Positions 36,555-44,121 of a DNA stretch of 64,000 nucleotides are shown here, in pieces (position 1 is the first letter of the stretch; every line of letters starts with the position of its first letter). Source of the DNA: Candidatus Enterococcus willemsii (GTDB lineage: Bacteria; Bacillota; Bacilli; Lactobacillales; Enterococcaceae); NCBI RefSeq assembly GCF_009933335.1, contig NZ_MAEL01000054.1:271149-335148 (forward strand), given 5' to 3'. A program made the translations under genes and the position numbers. Under the pieces are notes generated by a model, which saw only the letters and a list, made by a program, of their open reading frames with translations, did no database searches and was not told the DNA's origin.

Positions 36555-36977
36555 ATGACATCGGAAACAATTATTCGCCGCTTTTTTGCAGATGTTCGTT
36601 CTGGAAAAAAGCCAGATAAAGCTCATCAATATATGGCCGAAAAAGTACTAGCCCATCAAGTTATAGCAGAAGAAGAGCAAACCATTTATCGAACACCAGA
36701 AGATTATGCAACGCACGTTAAAGAAATGGTAGCGGCTTATGGTCACTTTTCTTTAGATATTCAAGAATTACTGGCATCTGAAAATAAAGTTTACGTTCGT
36801 TGGCGCCAAACGGGAACTCATATTGGGGAAGTAGATGGATACCAACCGACAAAACGTCCAATTGTTGAAATAGCAAGTGCTGTATACAAACTAGAAAATG
36901 ATAAAATTATCGAATATTGGATTCAAATTGATCGACTAGGGATTCAAAAACAACTTGAACGCAATCAAGAGAAGTAA
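36555..36977 (+). CDS. SnoaL-like / NTF2-fold protein
   Basis: A 140-residue single-domain protein of the cone-shaped NTF2 fold. The start ETIIRRFFADVRSGKKPDKA and the core VYVRWRQTGTHIGEVDGYQP followed by ENDKIIEYWIQIDRLG fit the SnoaL-like ester-cyclase group. Members range from enzymes to binding proteins, so no reaction is assigned. Preceded by GAGGAG; own transcript likely. Confidence 0.72.
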   Translation: MTSETIIRRFFADVRSGKKPDKAHQYMAEKVLAHQVIAEEEQTIYRTPEDYATHVKEMVAAYGHFSLDIQELLASENKVYVRWRQTGTHIGEVDGYQPTKRPIVEIASAVYKLENDKIIEYWIQIDRLGIQKQLERNQEK

Positions 36978-36986
36978 GAAAAAAAT

Positions 36987-37015
36987 TTGCAGGTTGTTCT
37001 TGAAATTCGTATAAT
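36987..37015 (+). promoter_or_regulatory. trmR promoter
   Basis: TTGCAG, 17-bp spacer, TATAAT at 37010-37015. A small hairpin GATTGCT/AGCAATC (37026-37044) lies in the 5' leader. Confidence 0.65.
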
Positions 37016-37071
37016 AAGCAACGAGGATTGCTAGAAAAGCAATCAATGGGAAAACTACAAGGAGTGTACAC

Positions 37072-37764
37072 ATGAGAAATGAAATGATGCATCGACCAGT
37101 TGTCAAACCAGAACTAGTCGAATTTTTACGCACAGAACAAAAACAATTAGCTGGCGAATTAGGTCAAATTGAAAAAGAAGCAAATGAAAATGAAGTCCCA
37201 ATTATTCCACACGAAACAGTGGTTTTCATGCAATTTTTACTCGGGCAACTCAAACCAAAACAAATTCTAGAAATCGGGACTGCAATTGGATTTTCTTCTA
37301 GCTTAATGGCTCAATATGTGGGAGAGGATGGTCACGTAACTACAATTGACCGTTTTGATGTCATGATTCGGAAAGCGAAAGTGACTTATGAACGTCTTGG
37401 ATTAGAAGATAAAGTGACGTTATTAGAAGGACAAGCAGCGGATATTTTCCCTGAATTAACAGGTCCATATGACTTTATTTTTATGGATAGCGCAAAATCA
37501 AAATATATTGAGTTTTTACCAGAATGCCTACGCTTGCTGAAAAAAGGCGGCGTCTTAATGGTTGATGATGTTTTTCAAGGGGGGACCGTTTTGGACCCAA
37601 TCGAAGAAATTCCACGCAATCGTCGCACTATTCATCGTAAACTAAAACGATTTTTAGAGGTAATTAATACGCATCCGGACTTAACAACTAGTTTAGTTCC
37701 TTTGGGAGATGGGATTGCCTTAATTACCAAAGAAGCCGATGAGGTTGTCATTGAAGTAGAATAA
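37072..37764 (+). CDS. trmR: tRNA 5-hydroxyuridine methyltransferase TrmR (YrrM)
   Basis: A 230-residue SAM-dependent O-methyltransferase. SAM site LEIGTAIGFSSSLMAQY near residue 66, DFIFMDSAKSKY near 138, VDDVFQGG near 163. In B. subtilis the related YrrM converts 5-hydroxyuridine to 5-methoxyuridine at position 34 of tRNAs. The broader catechol-type methyltransferase family is similar, so the substrate is a family inference. It is the last chromosomal gene before the tRNA-Arg integration site. Confidence 0.8.
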   Translation: MRNEMMHRPVVKPELVEFLRTEQKQLAGELGQIEKEANENEVPIIPHETVVFMQFLLGQLKPKQILEIGTAIGFSSSLMAQYVGEDGHVTTIDRFDVMIRKAKVTYERLGLEDKVTLLEGQAADIFPELTGPYDFIFMDSAKSKYIEFLPECLRLLKKGGVLMVDDVFQGGTVLDPIEEIPRNRRTIHRKLKRFLEVINTHPDLTTSLVPLGDGIALITKEADEVVIEVE

Positions 37765-37815
37765 TTTCTTTAGGGCACTTTTCAACGAAGTGTCCTAAAA
37801 ATAACAAAATAAACA

Positions 37816-37844
37816 TTGACAATTGTAGCGATTTTCCATATAAT
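37816..37844 (+). promoter_or_regulatory. Native promoter of the interrupted tRNA-Arg gene
   Basis: TTGACA (37816-37821), 17-bp spacer, TATAAT (37839-37844): both hexamers perfect. It now drives only the truncated tRNA copy. Confidence 0.85.
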
Positions 37845-37862
37845 AATTTTTGTTGCTGAAAT

Positions 37863-37920
37863 ATTTGTCATAGTAGCTCAGCTGGATAGAGCATCCGCCT
37901 TCTAAGCGGACGGTCGGGGG
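37863..37920 (+). repeat. attL: 58-bp direct repeat holding a truncated tRNA-Arg
   Basis: Identical to 49415-49472. It contains the first 54 nt of the tRNA-Arg(TCT), from the acceptor 5' strand to the GGGGG of the T-stem, and then switches to element DNA at 37921. T-loop and 3' acceptor strand are missing, so this copy cannot make a tRNA. It marks the left end of the integrated element. Confidence 0.92.
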
Positions 37921-37937
37921 CGTATAAATACGGATAT

Positions 37938-37985
37938 AACAGTCTTTTGGACTAGTTTTACACTAGTTTGAAAGGCTGTTTTTTT
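37938..37985 (+). terminator. Terminator just inside the element's left end
   Basis: Stem AACAGTCTTT/AAAGGCTGTT with an inner ACTAGT/ACTAGT helix, then T-run. It would stop transcripts from the orphaned tRNA promoter before the integrase. Confidence 0.8.
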
Positions 37986-38064
37986 GTGCTTTTTTCCGTA
38001 AGTGAACAGTCATGTTCGCAGTCATTTCTGTAATTCTGGAATAACAATTTTAGGAGAGGTTTTC

Positions 38065-39051
38065 ATGGGTGAAAATAACAATAAAAGGAAGTTGCTTTCT
38101 GTAGATGTGGATTTGACCAAGCCTATCACCAAGCAATTAATGCAGCAGCATCATGTTCCTAGTGATGTCCTGATTTTAGATGCGCTTGCTGTTATCTTAC
38201 GTCAAATGTCTTTAGGCGGTAGGAGACCTAGAACCATTCACGCAATGGAAGCAGATGTGAAAGCTTATATGAGAGTCACAGGACAAGAGTTTCTAGCTGA
38301 TATATCAACAGAGTCTATTTACATGTGGTTAGACAGTTACCAGAATATCAAAGACATTACAAGGCGGAGCAGATTGAAAACACTCAAAGCTTTTCTAGGG
38401 AAGTGTAATGAGAATGGTTGGTTGCCTGTGAAGTTTTGGACATCTATAAATATCAAAGTTGATGAAGTTGAAAAGCATGGGGCTACTAAGAATGATGTTG
38501 AAATTCTTCTATCATTGCTAGATGTAACTGACTTTGTGGAGTTGAGAGATGCGACTGCAATTATGCTTATGTTTCAAACAGGTATCAGGATAGCGACAAT
38601 TGCAGGACTTGAAAATAAACATCTTGACCTTGAGGGGGGATATTTAAACTTGACCGCTGACATTATGAAAAATCATAAGCCTTTCAAGACTCCTATACCG
38701 CCTAAAACAGTTCAATACCTTGCGGCTCTCATTCAGGTAAATGACCGAATAAGGGAGCATACAGGAGCTGACAACAGCTATGTATTCATTTCTAGACGTG
38801 GGGGAAGTGTACAGAGTTCTGAAAATCATAACGCTATTCAGGTAAGGCTAACAAAATATGCTAAACAGTACAAGTTGAAAAATATTAATGCACATGGTCT
38901 GAGAAGGGGCTTTGCTATCAATTTAATGAAGAGTGGCGCACCAGTCTCTCTGATAAGTAAAGCACTGTCTCACGGTGATTTAGCAGTGACAACAAAGTAC
39001 CTTCACTTGTCTAAAGATGAAGTAGCGGAAAATTTGAAGAATTACTTGTAA
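38065..39051 (+). CDS. int: Tyrosine-recombinase integrase
   Basis: A 328-residue integrase. An N-terminal arm region is followed by the core-binding domain (about 60-150) and the catalytic domain, with Arg in FQTGIRIATIAGL, HxxR in NAHGLRRGFAINLM, the second His in LSHGDLAVTTKYLH and the nucleophile Tyr in that same segment. ATG 38065 follows AGGAGAGG; a longer in-frame reading from 38002 lacks such a site. Its position 145 bp from attL supports it as the enzyme that inserted the element into tRNA-Arg. Confidence 0.93.
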   Translation: MGENNNKRKLLSVDVDLTKPITKQLMQQHHVPSDVLILDALAVILRQMSLGGRRPRTIHAMEADVKAYMRVTGQEFLADISTESIYMWLDSYQNIKDITRRSRLKTLKAFLGKCNENGWLPVKFWTSINIKVDEVEKHGATKNDVEILLSLLDVTDFVELRDATAIMLMFQTGIRIATIAGLENKHLDLEGGYLNLTADIMKNHKPFKTPIPPKTVQYLAALIQVNDRIREHTGADNSYVFISRRGGSVQSSENHNAIQVRLTKYAKQYKLKNINAHGLRRGFAINLMKSGAPVSLISKALSHGDLAVTTKYLHLSKDEVAENLKNYL

Positions 39052-39084
39052 ATAATCATTTAAGCACAGAAAGAAGGAATAAAT

Positions 39085-39276
39085 ATGGATAAGTTTAACC
39101 ACAAGTTTCTCAATGCACCAGAATGGCAACAGGAGCGCTTTAGTGCAGTTTTTGAACAGCTAGAGCAGTATAACCTATCAGAAGAAGAACGCAGTAGCCT
39201 ACTGTGGCTGTGCGGCTTTGAGCAGTCAACTCTTTACAACATTATGACTATTATCCAGAAAGTCCAGAAAGGCTAA
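39085..39276 (+). CDS. Small acidic protein after the integrase, function unknown
   Basis: A 63-residue protein, 33 bp after the integrase gene, with AAGAAGGA upstream. Sequence is helical (PEWQQERFSAVFEQLEQYN; LSEEERSSLLWLCGFEQS). I do not recognise it. Position next to an integrase makes an excision or regulatory role possible, but it is acidic, unlike most excisionases. Confidence 0.6.
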   Translation: MDKFNHKFLNAPEWQQERFSAVFEQLEQYNLSEEERSSLLWLCGFEQSTLYNIMTIIQKVQKG

Positions 39277-39845
39277 ACAGTATAAAAAAACTCCTCAACT
39301 GCTACCAACAGTCAAGGAGTTTGAGAATGTTTAAAACTGAATAAACCAGAAAACACCCTATAATTCAAGAAGATTATAGCAATTTTAGCAGTAATTTTCA
39401 AGTTGTGTAACTGGTAAGCAGATTTTTAAGGAAGTTTTCCTGCTTTGACCAATAAAAACAGAGGTCTGACTCTGACCGCCACACAAAAAAAGAGTATGAG
39501 AGTTGTGTATAGCGCTATTACTCTCAGTTGTAAAGGTGGTGACTGCCTAGCGTTAAAAAGGTCAGGAGAGGAAGCCTATAGGGCTACTTTTCTTTTTAGA
39601 TAGAAAGCGGTGTTTAGTCAAGTTTGACCGCCTGAACAAACTAGGAGACTGTTTCCCCAGTCTTACAACCTCAAACTTTAGCGCTATCTAAGAAGTTACT
39701 TCAAGGGTAAGGTGAGAAGTGTAAAAAGTGGTTAGTCCATGCCCAGTAAATAGACTGTGTTTTTACCTGTCTAGGGGAGGAGTCCGCCCAGCCTTTCAGT
39801 CAAGGACTAGCAAATACCCAGTAATCATTGTCAAAAAGTAACTTA
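39277..39845 (+). ncRNA. Gene-free, hairpin-rich stretch; candidate structured RNA
   Basis: A hairpin (AAACTCCT/AGGAGTTT, 39288-39322) follows the small gene. From about 39440 to 39815 several local helices stack up: GAGAG/CTCTC around ATAGCGCTAT, GCGGT/ACCGC, AGACTG/CAGTCT and AGTCC/GGACT, plus a longer-range pairing between ACCGCC and GGTGGT. No ORF of note. Strand is assumed from neighbours. It does not resemble tmRNA or RNase P RNA to me. Confidence 0.35.
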
Positions 39846-39875
39846 TTGAACAGTAATAATCAGATATGTTACAAT
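39846..39875 (+). promoter_or_regulatory. Promoter of the lipoprotein gene
   Basis: TTGAAC, 18-bp spacer, TACAAT at 39870-39875, followed by AAGGAG and the ATG. Confidence 0.55.
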
Positions 39876-39916
39876 TAAATTACATTAAATATAATATGAT
39901 GAAGGAGTTAAAGTTT

Positions 39917-40432
39917 ATGAAGAAATTAATTACACTAGGTCTAACAGTGACATCAGTTGCATTACTGGGAGCATGTGGAAATACAGGAAGCACAGAGAAA
40001 GACTCTGCAACAAGCAGTAGTTCTACTACCACTGTTGAATCCACTGTAAAAGAGGAAGCACCTGTTGTTGAAGATAAATTTGCAGGTCAAGAAGAAAAAG
40101 GGGAAGGCACTTTTAACATTGCTAACCAATCAGGAAACACTGAAGAAGGTGACTCTATTACTGTTTTCTATGACCCTAACACTTTCCCAACAGATTTAGG
40201 AGTTAACACATGGGATTTAGATGGCAGTATGCTGTCTTACATTTATGCTGATGGACAACTGGTAGATACTCTGCAACTAGGTAATTCACAGAATGGCGTG
40301 GAATTACAAGATGTTGAATCAGCTATTACTGAAGGTGAACACAAGTTACAGTTAGTACAGTATGTTGATGATAATGAAGATGGAGAGATTGTCACTTATA
40401 AGGAACAGCCTTATACAGTGAAACTGAAATAA
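39917..40432 (+). CDS. Lipoprotein, function unknown
   Basis: A 171-residue secreted lipoprotein. Signal MKKLITLGLTVTSVALLGAC with lipobox LLGAC; the cysteine at residue 20 would be lipidated. A Ser/Thr/Glu-rich linker runs to about 60, then a small beta-rich domain (GDSITVFYDPNTFPTDLGVN). ATG 39917 lies 9 nt after AAGGAG. Possibly a superinfection or surface-exclusion factor, as small lipoproteins on mobile elements sometimes are; that is only a guess. Confidence 0.72.
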   Translation: MKKLITLGLTVTSVALLGACGNTGSTEKDSATSSSSTTTVESTVKEEAPVVEDKFAGQEEKGEGTFNIANQSGNTEEGDSITVFYDPNTFPTDLGVNTWDLDGSMLSYIYADGQLVDTLQLGNSQNGVELQDVESAITEGEHKLQLVQYVDDNEDGEIVTYKEQPYTVKLK

Positions 40433-40775
40433 ATCTTTATAAATACTTAGACACTTTGGCTGCTTCTGCTTTCAGGGTGCTTTTTGTATCTACAGAAAAA
40501 TGTTACCCCTCATTCCTATAATATATATTATTATTCTTAAAGGGGTATCACTGTTATTCAACCATTAAATCAGTTAACAAACACTGATATACTAAGGTTT
40601 AAGTTGTCGCCCAGTCTAAAAGTGAAAAATTCACAAACACAACATGTGCTACTATTCAGTAGTGAGGATTTTTCAGCTGTGATATAATGGAAATATGTTA
40701 GATAACCAAGGAGAGACTCTGTAGCTGTTTGATTTAGCTACGGAGCTTATTAGGTTTGAGGAGCATTTACACCTG
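40433..40775. other. Leader of the primase gene with left 45-bp inverted repeat
   Basis: Holds the left inverted repeat (40496-40540), whose TACCCCT also pairs with AGGGGTA at 40541-40547. An extended -10 TGATATAAT lies at 40680-40688, and a stable leader hairpin CTCTGTAGCT/AGCTACGGAG at about 40717-40745 precedes the primase start. No ORF. Confidence 0.5.
40496..40540 (+). repeat. Left arm of a perfect 45-bp inverted repeat around the primase gene
   Basis: Identical to the reverse complement of 42404-42448. The outer part is TGTTACCCCTCATTCC-like and the inner 20 bp are pure A/T-rich steps (ATAATATATATTATTATT), like a DNA-unwinding element. Confidence 0.9.
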
Positions 40776-42344
40776 TTGAATGGTAACATCAAGTTTTCTT
40801 CACGCTATTTCACGCAAATTCCACGTGAAGAAACAGAACCTCAGTTATACATTCAACAAAAAAAGCCCACCATTAGAAAGTTTTTTCTCACTGATTTACT
40901 GAATAAACTTGATTTAATGGAGTTTAAAACAGACTTATATTACACTCCTAACCTGTTTGACCCTCTGACAGGTAAAAGGAATCAGGACAACGTCCACTTT
41001 CTTACGTGTCTTTGGCAGGACTTTGACAACTGTTCACTGGAAGAAGCATATAGTGCCTTAAAAACCAGTAAACTACCAGCACCCTCTGCAGTAGTGTGGT
41101 CTGGTGGTGGCGTTCACATGTATTGGTACTTTAACAATGGTTTTAGGCTTCAACCTGAATCATACTCAGACAGCTGGTTAAAAGTTATGAAAGCTCTAAC
41201 ATGTAAGCTATCTGAATCACTTCCATCTTCAAGTAAAGCAAAAGTAGATGGGGCAGTGAATGACTCTGCCAGATTAATGAGAATGCCTTCTAGTTACAAC
41301 AGTAAGAGAAATAGCCACTGTTACTTCATTGAACAGGACTCACAGAAAGTTTACAGTTTTTTAGAGGACTTTTATTATCCATTGGTTGCGCCAAGTAAGA
41401 AAGCTGTAATGAATAGAGAAAAAAGGTTTCTTGAAAGCTTTGATTTACACAGTGGGAAGCCAGTCCTAAGGAAGCTTACGTGGGAATATGCTCTTGAGGT
41501 GTGTTCTGAAGTTCAAGCAGAGCAGCAAGCTAGATTACTTGCATATGAACAAAGAAAGCAAAACAGTAGTGCAGGAAAAGTGAACCACTACAATAGGTAT
41601 TTAAGAAGAGACATTGTTAAACTGATTGAGTTACGTCAAGGCGACATGGAAGGCTACAGAAATTCAACGTTGAGATTTCTGTTGTATCTGGGGGACTCAG
41701 TAGACTGGGTTATTCATGTAAATTCACTGTTCAGTGAACCTTTACCAGAATCAGAGTTACTAAGCATTTTTGAAAGTGGTAAAGTTCCAGACAGATTTCC
41801 TAAGCGAGAAACCATTTATGAAGCCCTCAATGTTACCGCTAAAGAAGAAAAAGAGCTGAAAGTCCTTGTTCGCAGAAGTACCGCTGAGAACAAAGCATAC
41901 TTTGAGAATAAGATTTCTTCATTGTCACGTCAAGTTACTGAGGTAACAGAAGCGTACAAAACTCTGTACTTAGCTTCGTGGCTGAACATTAAAGGAATTA
42001 AACAGAAAGACATCATAGCTAAAGTAGGTTTCACTAGGAAAACAGCAGTGAAACACAAGAAGAACTGGAAGGGATTTGAGGACTACGTGAATCAAAAATT
42101 GAACTTGATTGAGAAATTGATTAAAGTGAATACTGAGCTAACAGAGACTATTTCATTAATGATGGTTGACCCTGCGCTTGAAGGAAGGCTTGACACATTG
42201 CAAGAGAAAGCTGAAAAAATGCTAGACTCAGTAAGACAGCTGAGACAGATTGTTGAGGACTGTTCAGAATATAGCCACTTTACTTTTGACGTGGTAAAGC
42301 TGGAAAAGAAAGCGTGCGCTGTGTGGGAACTTGCGACAACTTAA
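40776..42344 (+). CDS. AEP-type primase / replication protein
   Basis: A 522-residue protein whose N-terminal 210 residues carry archaeo-eukaryotic primase (RepB-primase-like) motifs: metal site CLWQDFDNC near 87, SGGGVHMYWYF near 111, and DGAVNDSARLMRMPSSYNSK near 164. The C-terminal half is helical with an HTH-like LNIKGIKQKDIIAKVGFTRK near 410. It is probably the element's replication initiator or primase. TTG start at 40776, 12 nt after GAGGAG, is not certain. It is enclosed by perfect 45-bp inverted repeats. Confidence 0.8.
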   Translation: MNGNIKFSSRYFTQIPREETEPQLYIQQKKPTIRKFFLTDLLNKLDLMEFKTDLYYTPNLFDPLTGKRNQDNVHFLTCLWQDFDNCSLEEAYSALKTSKLPAPSAVVWSGGGVHMYWYFNNGFRLQPESYSDSWLKVMKALTCKLSESLPSSSKAKVDGAVNDSARLMRMPSSYNSKRNSHCYFIEQDSQKVYSFLEDFYYPLVAPSKKAVMNREKRFLESFDLHSGKPVLRKLTWEYALEVCSEVQAEQQARLLAYEQRKQNSSAGKVNHYNRYLRRDIVKLIELRQGDMEGYRNSTLRFLLYLGDSVDWVIHVNSLFSEPLPESELLSIFESGKVPDRFPKRETIYEALNVTAKEEKELKVLVRRSTAENKAYFENKISSLSRQVTEVTEAYKTLYLASWLNIKGIKQKDIIAKVGFTRKTAVKHKKNWKGFEDYVNQKLNLIEKLIKVNTELTETISLMMVDPALEGRLDTLQEKAEKMLDSVRQLRQIVEDCSEYSHFTFDVVKLEKKACAVWELATT

Positions 42345-42403
42345 ATATTATTATATCACTGTTTATTTAACTGATTTAATAATTGAATAACAGTTATCTA
42401 CTC

Positions 42404-42448
42404 TTAAGAATAATAATATATATTATAGGAATGAGGGGTAACATTTTT
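42404..42448 (-). repeat. Right arm of the 45-bp inverted repeat
   Basis: Reverse complement of 40496-40540 with no mismatch. It starts 60 bp after the primase stop. Together the arms bracket the gene symmetrically. Confidence 0.9.
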
Positions 42449-42481
42449 TATTGACTATCAACTATACACAGCTTTTCATGA

Positions 42482-42511
42482 CCTTGGGCAATTGTTGCTC
42501 AGGGTTTTTTT
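42482..42511 (+). terminator. Terminator after the primase gene
   Basis: Ten-pair stem CCTTGGGCAA/TTGCTCAGGG (with G-U pairs), loop TTG, then seven T. Confidence 0.8.
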
Positions 42512-42651
42512 CTGTTTATTCTCTTTACCATGGTTAATGAGTAGCAGAAGTAAAAAGTTTTAACTGAATGATAAAAAAGCTCAAGAACTTCCTTATATAT
42601 TTGTCCCGATGGTTGCTAAGTATATAGGAAAAAGTAAAAGGAGAATTTCAG

Positions 42652-43059
42652 TTGATAGAGAACTTTAAGTTTAACTTAGATGAATACCGTGAATACACAG
42701 AAGCCAATGAGGCTTTGAATGAGTTTTTGTTCAAAAAAAACACTGAGAACAAAGTTAGAGGAGTTGCCAGTTCAAGAAGTTTTGAATTCCTTTGTTGAAA
42801 AGGTAACTGAAGATTTCTTTGAAAAGTTTGACATGATGCCTTCAAAGGCAAATAGGGGACTGCTAGCTAATGTTTGCTTACTTTATTCAATAAAAAGCAA
42901 GAAATCCAATAAGAACAGGGAAGAAGATAGCTTTCTTTCAGCTAGACAAGGGCTGACCTTGAGTATGCCACTTTAGATGTTGTTCTTGACATTAGAATGA
43001 GCGACAGAATCCTCCAGAAGGCTAGACCAAAGTTCACTAAAGAAATTGAAGATGTATAA
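42652..43059 (+). pseudogene. Small element gene split by two compensating frameshifts
   Basis: From a TTG 8 nt after AAAGGAG, one frame reads MIENFKFNLDEYREYTEA... to a run of eight A at 42734-42741. The next frame then stays open (KLEELPVQEVLNSFVEKVTE; NRGLLANVCLLYSIKSKK) to about 42950. The original frame resumes as ADLEYATLDVVLDIRMSDRI and ends at TAA 43057. Read as one protein it would be about 128 residues. This is either a decayed gene, sequencing error in homopolymers, or slippage. An alternative is an independent gene from ATG 42719 (85 residues), which has GAGG upstream. Function unknown. Confidence 0.55.
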
Positions 43060-43082
43060 AATGGAAAGGAAAGTGAATAACA

Positions 43083-43280
43083 GTGAATCAATTAGAACAA
43101 TTTTTTAAAACAGTAATTAAGCCAAAGGAAACCAACAAGCAGATTGCGTATGAATACATTTCGCTAAAGGAGACTTATGGAAACATGCTAACTCAAGCAA
43201 TTTTCTGCAAAGTGAAGGGAATTTCAGCGCCAACTTTATCTAAAGCATTAAGCGAAATTAAACAGGAGTCCAAAAAGTGA
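43083..43280 (+). CDS. Small HTH-like protein
   Basis: A 65-residue protein starting at GTG 43083 after GGAAAG. The second half, MLTQAIFCKVKGISAPTLSK, has the spacing of a helix-turn-helix. It overlaps the next gene by ATGA, so the two are coupled, and its C-terminal half resembles the C-terminus of that neighbour. Function unknown; DNA binding is inferred. Confidence 0.55.
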   Translation: MNQLEQFFKTVIKPKETNKQIAYEYISLKETYGNMLTQAIFCKVKGISAPTLSKALSEIKQESKK

Positions 43281-43648
43281 ATGAGCGACAAGGGCTACAT
43301 GAAACCCTGTTCCCTTTGTTTCAAGAATACTTTGATACAGTTTTAAGCTCAGAAAACATTGAGCGACAAGGGGAAGTGGGAACAGAAATAGACTCTGAAC
43401 CAACTGTATTAGAAACCAGTGAGCCACAGTCAGAACCTGCCTCAGACAGTGCTTCTGAGATTGATGTTTTTGACGAAAAGATAGCACCAGCTATTACTAA
43501 AGTTCCTAGTGCCGCTGAAATTGGAGCTGAGTACTCTGCTCTATCTAAAATGTTCCCACAGCATGTGAGTGAGCAGAATTATGCTAAGGCTAAGGGAATT
43601 TCACAGGTATACCTGAGAAGGTGTATTAACCAGTTTGAAAATCAGTAA
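43277..43648 (+). CDS. HTH-like protein with acidic linker
   Basis: A 123-residue protein. Residues 1-35 are helical, 36-75 form an acidic Ser/Glu/Pro-rich linker, and residues 80-120 (EYSALSKMFPQHVSEQNYAK, then GISQVYLRRCINQF) resemble the C-terminus of the preceding 65-residue protein. The pair may be a duplicated DNA-binding module. No family recognised. Confidence 0.6.
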   Translation: MNERQGLHETLFPLFQEYFDTVLSSENIERQGEVGTEIDSEPTVLETSEPQSEPASDSASEIDVFDEKIAPAITKVPSAAEIGAEYSALSKMFPQHVSEQNYAKAKGISQVYLRRCINQFENQ

Positions 43649-43668
43649 ATTAGAAGGAGAATGCATAA

Positions 43669-44121
43669 ATGAATTCAGCAATGAAAAAAATAGTAGATTT
43701 TTTTGAGCAACAAGAAGTATTGGAGCAGCGTAAGCAGGAGATTATTGACGAAGAAAAAATGAAATTGAAGCGTAACCACCTTGGGTATGTTTCTAACTAT
43801 GTCAAAAATACAGATAATCTTCTAACAGTAGATGAAGTGAGAAAGTGCCTAGAAGAAGAGGAACTTGAAGCAGCAGAAATGTTTAATGCTACTAAGGAAC
43901 ATAGATATATTTCAAGCACTGCAAGTAGTAATTATAACATGGCTGTTGCCAGACTTTCAGCAATTGAAGCTGCTAAAGAAGTTTTAGCAGAAAGTCTAAA
44001 TAATGTAACTGTTTCTTACTTCAATGAAAATTTAGCAGATGCTATGGCTAAATATGAGAAAGAATTACAGGAACAGGGAAGCAATCAGTTAACTATTGAA
44101 CCCACAGAGGTGCCAGAGTGA
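43669..44121 (+). CDS. Coiled-coil protein, function unknown
   Basis: A 150-residue, strongly helical, charged protein (FFEQQEVLEQRKQEIIDEEK; LADAMAKYEKELQEQGSN). Preceded by GAAGGAGA. It overlaps the next gene by TGATG. The position before a second coiled-coil protein and a TerS-like gene recalls packaging or scaffold-type genes of phages and satellites, but no homology is claimed. Confidence 0.6.
   Translation: MNSAMKKIVDFFEQQEVLEQRKQEIIDEEKMKLKRNHLGYVSNYVKNTDNLLTVDEVRKCLEEEELEAAEMFNATKEHRYISSTASSNYNMAVARLSAIEAAKEVLAESLNNVTVSYFNENLADAMAKYEKELQEQGSNQLTIEPTEVPE

Noticed and set aside
37867..37920. A second functional tRNA-Arg at the left end
   Set aside because: Only the first 54 nt are present; T-loop and 3' acceptor strand are replaced by element sequence.
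39400..39845. tmRNA or RNase P RNA
   Set aside because: No tRNA-like ends, tag frame, or conserved RNase P core segments are visible.
40496..42448. The 45-bp inverted repeats as ends of a simple transposon
   Set aside because: No transposase between them and no flanking target-site duplication was seen; origin or inversion sites fit better.
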